The position numbers and the translations under genes are program-made. From positions 1-6,860 of the forward strand of contig NZ_KV822196.1 in NCBI RefSeq assembly GCF_001815865.1: 6,860 nt of DNA, written 5' to 3'. Positions 1-6,686 of this stretch are shown piece by piece (position 1 is the first letter of the stretch; each line of letters begins with the position of its first letter). Below the pieces are notes generated by a model. The model made no database searches and was not told the DNA's origin. It worked only from the letters and a program-made list of their open reading frames with translations. The DNA comes from Abiotrophia sp. HMSC24B09. GTDB lineage: Bacteria; Bacillota; Bacilli; Lactobacillales; Aerococcaceae.

Positions 1-30
1 GGTCCACTCGACGGAGTGGACCACTGGCTC
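1..30. repeat. Partial palindromic hairpin repeat, cut by the left window edge
   Basis: Bases 1-9 (GGTCCACTC) pair perfectly with 14-22 (GAGTGGACC) around a 4-base loop. Bases 23-30 (ACTGGCTC) are the outer 3' arm, whose partner would lie left of the window. Read on the minus strand, the arm GAGCCAGTGGTCCACTC is identical over 17 bases to the arm at 6834-6850 and shares its first 16 bases with 6753-6768, so this is a third copy of the palindrome found upstream of the promoter. It begins about 10 bases past the GH31 stop codon and would be transcribed as a stem-loop at the 3' end of the operon mRNA. It may help end transcription or protect the 3' end, but any T-run would lie outside the window. 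Confidence 0.8.
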
Positions 31-40
31 GGGACGAGGG

Positions 41-2377
41 CTAAGGCTCCGTTACCAGCAACTCAATAACGGGCGCCACAAGTTCCGGCTCTAGGCCTAG
101 GCCTTGGAGTTCCAGCATCTTATAAGCGAGCGGCATGTCCTTTTTGACCAGGGCCCAGATTTGGTCCTTGGCCTGGTTTCCCATTTGGGCTTGCTCGATA
201 TAAGCGAAAATGACATCTAGTCGGACTTGCTGCGAGTCACGCGGCGTCTGCTTGAAGGAGAGGGTCACCGACCCGTCCGCTTCAAGGCACACCAGGCTGT
301 CGCCCTGGTCATTGTGACTGACCTCAACTAGGCGACCCTGCCCGGCTAGCTCTAGGTCCGACAAACAAGCCCCTACAAAGGTCAACTCATAGGTCCGAAG
401 TCCCGTCCCTTGAGGTGCCAACTTGAATGTTTTGCCATCGACAAAGGTCATTCCGGTCGTAAGGAAGGCTGTGCCATCAGTTGCAGTTTCAGCCTCTTCC
501 ACCAAGTCGAAATGGCCATCGGCGCCAGTGAAGACCTTGATGGCCAAGACGCTTGGGTTGGCTAGCGAATTGTCAGTCCCATCCTCCCCAGACAGAGGCA
601 GGATGGCGCCCGCCTTGGCGAAGAGGCCCATGCGTTCCAGCGGCCGATAAATCGATAAGCGCCGGCCCCCACTATAGGCCAAGCCAGTCTGGATATCATA
701 CCAGGTCCCTTCTGGCAGCCAGCCATCGAAGCGGGAACAGAGACTGCCCTTATGACGTGGCTGGGTCAGAGGCATGACCATGACTTGACTACCAAAATAA
801 TATTGATTAGCCACTTCATAGGCTGCCTCCTCTTCCGGATGCTGATAATAGAGGGGCTCAATCAGGGGCTGAGCCTGATAGGTCGCCCGGTAGTTCATAG
901 TATAGAGATAAGGCAGGAGCCGGTGGCGCAAGCGCAAGTAGTCCTTCATGCTGCTGGCATATGGCTCCGGATAGCGCCAGGGTTCTTTGCCTAGGAATTC
1001 TGAAGAGGAACTATGCAGGCGCATAATAGGAGAAAAGACACCCAGCTGGTACCAGCGCAAGGCCAACTCGTTGTCGCGGTAGCCGAAGATATGGCCGCCG
1101 ATATCATGACTCCACCAACCGTAGCCGATATTGCTGGCTGTCGCCGTGAAATAAGGCTGGAAGTCCAGCGATTCCCAGGTCATGTGGCTGTCGCCCGAGA
1201 AGCCCACTGGATAGCGGTGGCTACCTGGTCCGGCATAACGCGAGAAGGTGATGCCTTGAGGGCCACGGGCCTGGATATCGTGGTAATGATAGTGGTTGAG
1301 CACCCAGAGTGGGTCCACGCCCTTGACAGTCTGGCCTTGTTGCCAGTCAATCCACCAGAAGTCTACCCCCTGCTCTTCTTTTGGATGGTGCAGGTGCTTG
1401 AAATAAGCTTCTAGGAAGCGAGGTGAGGTCGGGTCAAAGACCACATATTCGCCACCCTCCCAGTCTAGGCCCAGCTCTTGGGCCATTTGCTGGTACATGG
1501 CCTCAAAAGGACGCACCCCATCAGCCGGATGGACATTAAGGGTAATGCGTAGCCCATGTTGGTGGAGCCAGGCCATAAAGCCTGCAGGATCCGGGAAGAG
1601 CTCCTCATTCCAGGTGTAGCCGGTCCAGCCGCTGCCATATTGAGGCGGAACGGAAACCACATGCCAGTCCATGTCGATGACCGCCACGGTAAAGGGCAGA
1701 CCCTCGGCTTCAAAACGCTCAATCAGCTGGCGATAGGTCACCTCGCTATAGCGATAGAAGCGACTCCACCAGTTGCCCAAGGCATACTTAGGCAGGAGGG
1801 GCTGGGGCCCAGTCAAACGATAGTAGTCGGCCAAGCAAGCCCGGTAGTCATGGCCATAGCCAAAGTAATAGAAGTCTAGGCTGTCACCTTGCTTGACCTG
1901 GTACCAACCATCCTGGGTCAATTGCAGACTTTGGCTGTCATCCAGGACACTGAAGCCAAAGCGGGACATAAGCCCCCGCTCCAGCGGCACCGCCCCATTA
2001 GCATGGTCCAAGGTTTGGGCCGTCCCGCCCAAATCTTGGATAGGGTCGCCATAATGCCAATCACTGTGGTAGATACTGAAGTAACCCCGCAGCTTGAAGA
2101 CCAGCCCCTCTCTAGAGAAGGCCTGCTTGTCATATTGGATAAGAACATGATCGGTGATGATTTCCAGGAGGTCCTCCCGCTCCCGGATTTCATAGTGAGG
2201 CACAGGAAAGTCTCGGTTCAAGACCGTCTGGGTCTGACCATCATAGAAGGTCCCCGTCGGACTATACTCTGCCCGAATCAAGCGCGAAGTTAAGATAGTG
2301 AAGCGATAATTTGGCCCCTGAATGATGGCCTCCGGCGCCGCCAAGGGCTGATAGTCTCCATAGACAGCTTTAATCAT
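41..2377 (-). CDS. Cytoplasmic GH31-family alpha-glycosidase (probable alpha-glucosidase)
   Basis: A 778-residue glycoside hydrolase family 31 protein, complete and in frame. Visible: an N-terminal beta-sandwich region (about 1-190), then the catalytic barrel (about 195-500) with IDMDWH at 234-239, the nucleophile strand DFWWIDWQQG at 339-348 (predicted nucleophile D344), the FSRYAG segment at 378-383, the acid/base loop FSGDSHMTW at 393-401 (predicted D396) and RLHS at 453-456. Beta-sandwich domains follow, then a predicted helical tail of about 55 residues (720-778). The nucleophile motif is WIDW, not the WxDMNE of classical alpha-glucosidases, so it belongs to a divergent GH31 branch. No signal peptide is present, so it should act on imported sugar in the cytoplasm. 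GGGAG (2386-2390) lies 8 bases before the ATG. The start overlaps the repressor gene by 8 bases, suggesting translational coupling. Some GH31 enzymes of lactic acid bacteria prefer alpha-1,3 or alpha-1,6 glucosides or xylosides; the substrate cannot be fixed from sequence. Confidence 0.95.
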   Translation of the reverse strand: MIKAVYGDYQPLAAPEAIIQGPNYRFTILTSRLIRAEYSPTGTFYDGQTQTVLNRDFPVPHYEIREREDLLEIITDHVLIQYDKQAFSREGLVFKLRGYFSIYHSDWHYGDPIQDLGGTAQTLDHANGAVPLERGLMSRFGFSVLDDSQSLQLTQDGWYQVKQGDSLDFYYFGYGHDYRACLADYYRLTGPQPLLPKYALGNWWSRFYRYSEVTYRQLIERFEAEGLPFTVAVIDMDWHVVSVPPQYGSGWTGYTWNEELFPDPAGFMAWLHQHGLRITLNVHPADGVRPFEAMYQQMAQELGLDWEGGEYVVFDPTSPRFLEAYFKHLHHPKEEQGVDFWWIDWQQGQTVKGVDPLWVLNHYHYHDIQARGPQGITFSRYAGPGSHRYPVGFSGDSHMTWESLDFQPYFTATASNIGYGWWSHDIGGHIFGYRDNELALRWYQLGVFSPIMRLHSSSSEFLGKEPWRYPEPYASSMKDYLRLRHRLLPYLYTMNYRATYQAQPLIEPLYYQHPEEEAAYEVANQYYFGSQVMVMPLTQPRHKGSLCSRFDGWLPEGTWYDIQTGLAYSGGRRLSIYRPLERMGLFAKAGAILPLSGEDGTDNSLANPSVLAIKVFTGADGHFDLVEEAETATDGTAFLTTGMTFVDGKTFKLAPQGTGLRTYELTFVGACLSDLELAGQGRLVEVSHNDQGDSLVCLEADGSVTLSFKQTPRDSQQVRLDVIFAYIEQAQMGNQAKDQIWALVKKDMPLAYKMLELQGLGLEPELVAPVIELLVTEP

Positions 2378-3410
2378 GGCTAGTACTCCCTTCTAAGGAT
2401 AAATTCTTGTTAATGAGGTTGGCGAGGATGTATTGCTGGCGCTGGTCGTCAGCGGTCTGACCTGACTGCAAGACACGACTCAAGCTAGCCATGGCCTCCT
2501 CCCCCTTGTGGACCTGATTGAGGTCAATGGTGTTGACCTCGGTCGCCAAGTACTGAAGATAAGGAATGTTATCAAAACTCATGAGGCGCCGATCTGGGTC
2601 CCACTGGCCTAGCTGGCTTTGGCTGACCTTGACTAATTCCATAGCCAAGACATCGGCGGTCACCATCAGGCCCCGATACTTGGACAGGTCCTTAATCAAG
2701 TCATCCAATTTAGTGTTGAGGTAGATGGGCAAATCCCCCTGGCCGCCAGCCGCCTGATAGGCTGCATTGGCCCCCGCATAACGGGCCTGTATAACCCCCA
2801 CTTGGTCGGGCTCAAATTGATAGCTTAAGAAGGCTAGGTCCAAGCCCTGGCTGCGGGCTAGCAATTCTACTCCGGCATAGGCTAGGTCATAGTCCTTGGA
2901 GTTGAGTAGCTGCACATGGTCAGCAGCCTCGACTAGGGCCTGGCCTTGCGCCGTCAAATAGGTGTCAATGAAGACCAAGGGCTCGCTGACACTTTCTATC
3001 ATAGCCGCTGCCATATGAGCATCACAGCCTACCACGATATGGCCCGCAAAGGCCCACTGGCGTCTGACTTGGTGGACGGCTTCTAGGCTCTCAATATTAT
3101 GAAGCAGGATGTAGTAGTTTTCTTGCCTGGCAATGCGCTCAATTCCTTCTAGGAGGGAGGCCACAAAGGGGTCAGAATAATTAAAATCCCGTCCGCTACT
3201 ATAGAACAAGACGCTGACCAGGCGCGAAGCCTTAGTCACTAGGGCTTTGGCATTGAGGTTGGGCATGTATTGCAGTTCCTGGGCCAAGGCTTGAATCTGG
3301 GCTACCGTCTCCTGGGAGACCTTGTGGTGGCGGTCATTCAAGACATTGGATACGGTCGCGATACTGACATTGGCAGCTTGGGCAATGTCTTTTAGGGTTG
3401 CTTTTTTCAT
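2370..3410 (-). CDS. LacI-family transcriptional repressor of the sugar operon
   Basis: A 346-residue LacI/GalR-family regulator. The DNA-binding head is at residues 5-25 (LKDIAQAANVSIATVSNVLN), with the recognition-helix positions I17, A18 and N22; many relatives, including CcpA, have R22. The hinge region PNLNAKAL is at 50-57, in the usual place. Residues 63 to about 335 form the periplasmic-binding-protein-like effector domain, with TADVLAMEL (251-259) and MSFDNIPY (277-284) as typical landmarks of the C-terminal lobe. GAGG (3419-3422) lies 8 bases before the ATG. The gene sits 23 bases after permease 2 and overlaps the GH31 gene, so it is co-transcribed with the operon. The likely target is the 18-bp palindrome at 6583-6600, which would make the operon autoregulated and induced by the imported sugar or a derivative. 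That pairing is inference from position and family. The effector-domain sequence is not distinctive enough for me to name the ligand. Confidence 0.94.
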   Translation of the reverse strand: MKKATLKDIAQAANVSIATVSNVLNDRHHKVSQETVAQIQALAQELQYMPNLNAKALVTKASRLVSVLFYSSGRDFNYSDPFVASLLEGIERIARQENYYILLHNIESLEAVHQVRRQWAFAGHIVVGCDAHMAAAMIESVSEPLVFIDTYLTAQGQALVEAADHVQLLNSKDYDLAYAGVELLARSQGLDLAFLSYQFEPDQVGVIQARYAGANAAYQAAGGQGDLPIYLNTKLDDLIKDLSKYRGLMVTADVLAMELVKVSQSQLGQWDPDRRLMSFDNIPYLQYLATEVNTIDLNQVHKGEEAMASLSRVLQSGQTADDQRQQYILANLINKNLSLEGSTSHD

Positions 3411-3433
3411 TGGGGTCGCCTCAAATCTGACGA

Positions 3434-4255
3434 TTACTTGCTGGAACCTGTCGCAATCCCGGCAATAAATCGTTTTTGGAAAATAATATAGACAATGACA
3501 ATCGGAATGATTGAAATGGTCGTGGCAGCGAAGAGGCCGCCGTAGTCGGTGCCATACTGGCCATTGAATTGACGTAACCCAACAGCCAAGAGTTGCTTGG
3601 ACTTGGTGTTAATCATCAGGTAAGGCCAGAGGAAGTCTTCCCAACTCCATAGGAATTGGAAAATGGCTAAACTGGAAATAGTGTTGCGTGACATAGGCAA
3701 GATCAGGCGATGGAAGATATAGAAATCCGAACCCCCATCGACGCGTGCCGCCTCAATCAACTCATTGGAGATGCCTGAGATGCTTTGCTTGAACATGAAG
3801 ATCCCGAAACCACTGACCATACTTGGGATAATCAGTGACTTATAGGAATCCAGCCAACCGAACTTAACCATCATTTCATATTTGGGAATAATGGTCACGG
3901 CCCATGGCAACATCATGGTACTCATGACCACCGCGAACAGCAAGGATTTGCCTTTGAAGGTAAACTTGGCGAAGATGAAGCCAAAGAGCGCGGAGGTATA
4001 GATAATAATGGCCGTAATGGTCACCGAAATCATCAAGCTATTCCAGAACATGCCCATGAAATTGAACTTTTCCTGGATATTGGTGTAGTTGTTGAAGGTG
4101 GAAATGCCCGGGAAGAGGCCCCCACCTAACTTGACGATCTCACTATTAGGCGCAAAGGAAGACACCAGCATCCAGATAAAGGGAATAATGGTGATAATGG
4201 CCAAAGCCGCCAAAATCAGATTCAAAATCAGGCTTAAGATGCTTTTAGATTTCAT
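3434..4255 (-). CDS. ABC sugar transporter permease, MalG/CUT1 type
   Basis: A 273-residue integral membrane protein of the carbohydrate-uptake ABC permease family (binding-protein-dependent, CUT1 type, the MalG-like partner). About six membrane segments can be seen, near residues 8-31, 73-95, 104-126, 140-158, 193-213 and 243-260. The cytoplasmic EAA loop that docks on the ATPase is intact: EAARVDGG at 168-175, ending in ILP at 185-187. The length is normal for the family. Its ATG overlaps the TGA of permease 1 in an ATGA arrangement, and a strong Shine-Dalgarno (GGAGGTGA, 4262-4269) lies 6 bases upstream, so the two subunits are probably made in equal amounts. It should form a heterodimeric channel with the upstream gene's product and receive substrate from the protein encoded at 5230-6558. 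No ATPase subunit is encoded nearby. Confidence 0.96.
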   Translation of the reverse strand: MKSKSILSLILNLILAALAIITIIPFIWMLVSSFAPNSEIVKLGGGLFPGISTFNNYTNIQEKFNFMGMFWNSLMISVTITAIIIYTSALFGFIFAKFTFKGKSLLFAVVMSTMMLPWAVTIIPKYEMMVKFGWLDSYKSLIIPSMVSGFGIFMFKQSISGISNELIEAARVDGGSDFYIFHRLILPMSRNTISSLAIFQFLWSWEDFLWPYLMINTKSKQLLAVGLRQFNGQYGTDYGGLFAATTISIIPIVIVYIIFQKRFIAGIATGSSK

Positions 4256-5121
4256 TGTTGGTCACCTCCCATATCCATATAGCGGAACATTAAGAGCGTT
4301 AGCACGGCAATGACGACGAAGAGAATGACCGCAATGGCCGAAGCCGTCCCAAAGTTATAGTTGACGAAGGCCTCGTCAAAGATTAAGTAGGAAATAACAA
4401 AAGTCGAAGTCCCCGGTCCCCCTTCCGTCATAATCAGAATTTGAATATAGGTTTGGAAGTAGGAAATGAGAGAAGTAATGGTGACGAAGAGAGTCACTGG
4501 CTTGAGTAGGGGCAGGGTAATATTCTTGAAGGTCTGCCAGCCATTGGCCCCATCAATGCGACTGGCTTCATAGACCTCTTCCGGCAGGCCCATGAGCCCC
4601 GCTAGGAAGAGGACGGTCGCATAACCAAAATCTTTCCAGACGGTCATGATGATAATGGCAATCATGGCCCAGTTAGAGTTCTTGAGCCAGTTGATGTCCA
4701 GATGGAAGAAGCGATTAATGAGCCCAAATTGGGGATTAAACATCCACATCCAGACGAAGGAGACGGCCACCATGGGGGTGACAGTCGGCATATAGAAGAG
4801 CCCTTGGAAGAAGGTCCGCATCTTGGTCATGCGTGAGAAGAGCATGAGGGCCAAGGCCAAGCCCACTGCCAGCCGCAAGACGGTCGAGATAGCGGTGAAG
4901 AATAAGGTATTAGTCAGCGACTTCCAAAAGAGCTTATCCCCTAATACGAAGCGATAGTTCTCCCAACCAATATAGTTGTACTTCTGGGTCAGCGGATTCC
5001 AGTCATGCAGACTCCCGGCAAAGGCCTTATAGATGGGATAGAAGAGGAAGACGGCAAAATAAACGATCAGGAAGAGGACCGACACATTACGAAAGTTGAG
5101 TTGTTTTTTCAGGATATTCAT
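4252..5121 (-). CDS. ABC sugar transporter permease, MalF/CUT1 type
   Basis: A 289-residue CUT1-type sugar permease (MalF-like partner, short form without the large periplasmic insertion of enterobacterial MalF). Predicted membrane segments lie near residues 12-32, 70-96, 106-128, 152-175, 207-230 and 258-279. The EAA loop is present as YEASRIDGANGW (184-195) followed by TLPLL (202-206); serine replaces the second alanine, a common variant. MTEGGPGTST at 231-240 is a typical conserved loop of this subfamily. The open frame reaches a TTG at 5142, but that start would put the ribosome site AGGAG (5130-5134) inside the gene. I chose the ATG at 5121 (8-base spacing); the ATG at 5124 (5-base spacing) is the alternative and adds one Met. 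The gene follows the binding-protein gene after about 100 bases holding a hairpin, and overlaps permease 2 by 4 bases. Confidence 0.95.
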   Translation of the reverse strand: MNILKKQLNFRNVSVLFLIVYFAVFLFYPIYKAFAGSLHDWNPLTQKYNYIGWENYRFVLGDKLFWKSLTNTLFFTAISTVLRLAVGLALALMLFSRMTKMRTFFQGLFYMPTVTPMVAVSFVWMWMFNPQFGLINRFFHLDINWLKNSNWAMIAIIIMTVWKDFGYATVLFLAGLMGLPEEVYEASRIDGANGWQTFKNITLPLLKPVTLFVTITSLISYFQTYIQILIMTEGGPGTSTFVISYLIFDEAFVNYNFGTASAIAVILFVVIAVLTLLMFRYMDMGGDQQ

Positions 5122-5129
5122 CATTTTAA

Positions 5130-5134
5130 CTCCT
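5130..5134 (-). promoter_or_regulatory. Ribosome binding site that fixes the permease 1 start
   Basis: On the minus strand this reads AGGAG, followed by TTAAA and then two adjacent ATG codons (5124-5122 and 5121-5119). The spacing is 5 or 8 bases. A start at the in-frame TTG at 5142 would leave this site inside the coding region with no comparable site upstream, so the TTG is disfavoured. Confidence 0.8.
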
Positions 5135-5143
5135 TTTAACAAC

Positions 5144-5179
5144 GAGAGTGAGTGAGTAGCTGACTACCCCCTCACTCTC
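5144..5179 (-). promoter_or_regulatory. Intercistronic stem-loop between the binding-protein and permease genes
   Basis: Bases 5144-5152 (GAGAGTGAG) pair perfectly with 5171-5179 (CTCACTCTC). Inside, 5156-5159 (GTAG) pairs with 5164-5167 (CTAC) around the loop CTGA, and 5154 pairs with 5169. This gives about 14 pairs with two mismatches. In the leftward transcript the stem ends 9 bases before the permease AGGAG and no T-run follows, so it is not a clear intrinsic terminator. In known binding-protein operons such as malEFG, a structure at this position protects the upstream message or lets only part of transcription pass, giving far more binding protein than permease. That role is inferred here. 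Confidence 0.65.
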
Positions 5180-5229
5180 AGATTGAGATGCTACCTCATG
5201 CCGAGTGGCCTAGGGCAGATCTGCTATTC

Positions 5230-6558
5230 TTATTGATACGCTGATTCTAGCGACTTGAAGGACTCATTGCGCATGTCGCGTTCCATTTGACGTTGCGCAT
5301 TTTCTAAGGCTGAATCCAAATCCACGCCATTATAGAGCACTTCTTCGGCTGCCTTCTTGGCACTGGTTTCCATGGTCGCAGGGAATGGGCCAGGCCAAAT
5401 CAACTTCTTAATACGTGGTGCAATGACAGATAATACAGGGTCTGACTTGAGTGATTGATCTTCTTGGACGCTATTCTTGGTTGGATAAGAAGCATAGGCT
5501 TTGGCTGCTTCTAATGAGTATTGGTCGTTGGCCAAGAGATACTTGAGGAAGTCTTGGGCAACTTTTCTTTGTTCTTCTGATTGGTTCTTGTTAATACCTG
5601 GGGTGCTTTCGCCGTTGTAGCGGTCATAAGCAAAAGGCTGATCCTTGCTGAAGGTTGGAGTCGCGAAGACGCCATATTCCACATCTGGATACTTGGTCTT
5701 GAGCTCGTTAGCGAACCAGCCCCATTTGTAAACCATAGCAGATTGTTGGTTACCGAAGCTTTGGGTATCGTCGGTCCCGAAGTCCTTGGAACCCACGCCA
5801 TCCACCTCATAGAGGTCTACGAGGAACTTGAGGTTTTCTTTGGTTGTCTCGTTATTGTAGTTAGGCGTAGTGCCATCTTCTTTGAAGAGCAAGGTCCCCT
5901 TTTGGTAGTTGAGGCCTTGATAGAGGCCAGCATAGGAGCCATTCCAGTTGAAACCGGCTTGAACTAGGTTGTCGCCTTCCTTGATGGTTAATTTCTTAGC
6001 CACTTCGCGGAACTCATCCCAGGTCTTAGGAATGTCCTTGTCCGTTAAACCGGCTGCTTGCCACATCTTCTTGTTATAGTAGATGTTACCCGTATTCATG
6101 ACGATATCGATATAGTTGACTTTACCGTCCACGACATGAGGCTCTACCCCAGTGAAGTCTGCCTTGAGATCTTCGGTTGGAATATCATAAGCTTCTAGGT
6201 AGCTGGACAGCAACTTGTCTTGGGAGTTATGAATATTGAAAATGGCTGGACCATCGGAACCTTGTAAGGCCAATGGCAACTTGGTCCAGTAATCATCCCA
6301 AGGATGGTTAACCACTTCAATTTTGACATTAGGGTGTAACTTTTGGTAGGACTCCGCTAACTTGATAGCTGGGTCGCCGTCATTCCAGGTCCAATACTGA
6401 ATGCTGATATCCTTGCCATCATTAACAGGCGCCTTGGTATCATATTGGACTTTTTGGCCGAGCGTGTCGTTAGCCTGAGCAGAGCTGAGGGGCACCACAC
6501 TGGTAGCTAACAAAGCAGAAAAGGCCACAAGCAGTGACTTCATCAACGATTTTTTCAT
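5230..6558 (-). CDS. Extracellular sugar-binding protein of the ABC transporter, without a lipobox
   Basis: A 442-residue family 1 solute-binding protein (MalE/UgpB type) that would deliver an oligosaccharide to the two permeases. It has an N-terminal export signal: basic residues KK...K (2-7), a hydrophobic core (about 9-22) and an AQA cleavage site at 27-29, predicting a mature start at N30. Family features include SIQYWTWNDGDP (52-63), NTGNIYYNKKMWQAAGL (155-171) and KTWDEF (178-183), plus WGWF at 279-282 in the second lobe. Unlike most Gram-positive binding proteins it has no lipobox, and I find no cysteine in the whole protein, so it cannot be lipid-anchored in the usual way. The reading frame is clean, so this is not a frameshift artefact. 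The first ATG is used: AAAGGA (6568-6573) lies 9 bases upstream. It is the first gene of the operon, directly behind the promoter and operator. The substrate is probably an alpha-glucoside, by association with GH31. Confidence 0.94.
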   Translation of the reverse strand: MKKSLMKSLLVAFSALLATSVVPLSSAQANDTLGQKVQYDTKAPVNDGKDISIQYWTWNDGDPAIKLAESYQKLHPNVKIEVVNHPWDDYWTKLPLALQGSDGPAIFNIHNSQDKLLSSYLEAYDIPTEDLKADFTGVEPHVVDGKVNYIDIVMNTGNIYYNKKMWQAAGLTDKDIPKTWDEFREVAKKLTIKEGDNLVQAGFNWNGSYAGLYQGLNYQKGTLLFKEDGTTPNYNNETTKENLKFLVDLYEVDGVGSKDFGTDDTQSFGNQQSAMVYKWGWFANELKTKYPDVEYGVFATPTFSKDQPFAYDRYNGESTPGINKNQSEEQRKVAQDFLKYLLANDQYSLEAAKAYASYPTKNSVQEDQSLKSDPVLSVIAPRIKKLIWPGPFPATMETSAKKAAEEVLYNGVDLDSALENAQRQMERDMRNESFKSLESAYQ

Positions 6559-6582
6559 AGGGAACAGTCCTTTCTTCTGGTT

Positions 6583-6600
6583 AGGTTAAACGTTTAACCT
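6583..6600. promoter_or_regulatory. 18-bp perfect palindromic operator for a LacI-family repressor
   Basis: AGGTTAAACGTTTAACCT equals its own reverse complement over all 18 bases and has the central CG typical of LacI-family operators. It starts about 8 bases downstream of the -10 box, so it covers the predicted start site and the first transcribed bases, where a bound repressor would block initiation or early elongation. The obvious candidate is the repressor encoded at 2370-3410. I found no second copy elsewhere in the window by eye. Confidence 0.83.
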
Positions 6601-6607
6601 TTACTTG

Positions 6608-6636
6608 AGTGTAGCACTCGGGTTGGAGTTTGTCAA
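6608..6636 (-). promoter_or_regulatory. Strong sigma-A type promoter of the operon
   Basis: On the minus strand the -35 box is TTGACA (6636-6631), a perfect consensus. A 17-base spacer follows, then the -10 box TACACT (6613-6608). The bases just before the -10 read TGC, an extended -10 element. The predicted start site is near 6600-6602, which gives a leader of about 42 bases before the binding-protein ATG. The quality of the promoter implies that control relies on repression, through the overlapping operator and the cre-like core. Confidence 0.85.
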
Positions 6637-6645
6637 GCGCTTTCT
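6632..6645. promoter_or_regulatory. cre-like element (possible CcpA site) touching the -35 box
   Basis: The core AAGCGCTT (6635-6642) is a perfect palindrome. Over the 14-base window it matches TGAAAGCGCTTTCA at 10 positions; one half-site (AAGCGCTTTC) is intact, while the outer TG of the other half is missing. It overlaps two bases of the -35 box, where CcpA binding would repress in glucose. It could instead be a second site for the local repressor, or part of a chance match. Confidence 0.45.
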
Positions 6646-6686
6646 TTTTGGTTTTGGGCTAGACTCCCATTTTCTGGCTAAAAAGG

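Noticed and set aside
1465..2193. Minus-strand open frames of 85 and 91 codons inside the GH31 gene
   Set aside because: They are in a different frame of a gene with clear conserved motifs across the same stretch.
423..2293. Several plus-strand open frames of 74-134 codons (at 423-650, 553-777, 752-994, 1013-1414, 1556-1879, 1889-2293)
   Set aside because: All lie antisense to the intact GH31 gene, lack family motifs and credible ribosome sites, and are explained by the composition of the opposite strand.
4089..4313. Plus-strand 74-codon frame across the permease junction
   Set aside because: Antisense to two overlapping permease genes, with no motif or promoter.
5184..5198. Small TGAG/CTCA stem downstream of the binding-protein gene
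   Set aside because: Four pairs with a 7-base loop, too weak to support a function.
5215..5224. GCAGATCTGC palindrome just after the binding-protein stop codon
   Set aside because: Only 10 bases with no loop, so it cannot form a useful hairpin and shows no link to other sites.
5511..5967. Open frames on both strands inside the binding-protein gene (5511-5810 minus, 5581-5967 plus)
   Set aside because: They overlap a complete solute-binding protein with intact family features and have no independent support.
6470..6558. Frameshift hiding a lipobox in the binding protein
   Set aside because: The frame runs cleanly from a well-placed ATG through a good signal peptide with an AQA cleavage site, and no LxxC appears in this frame.
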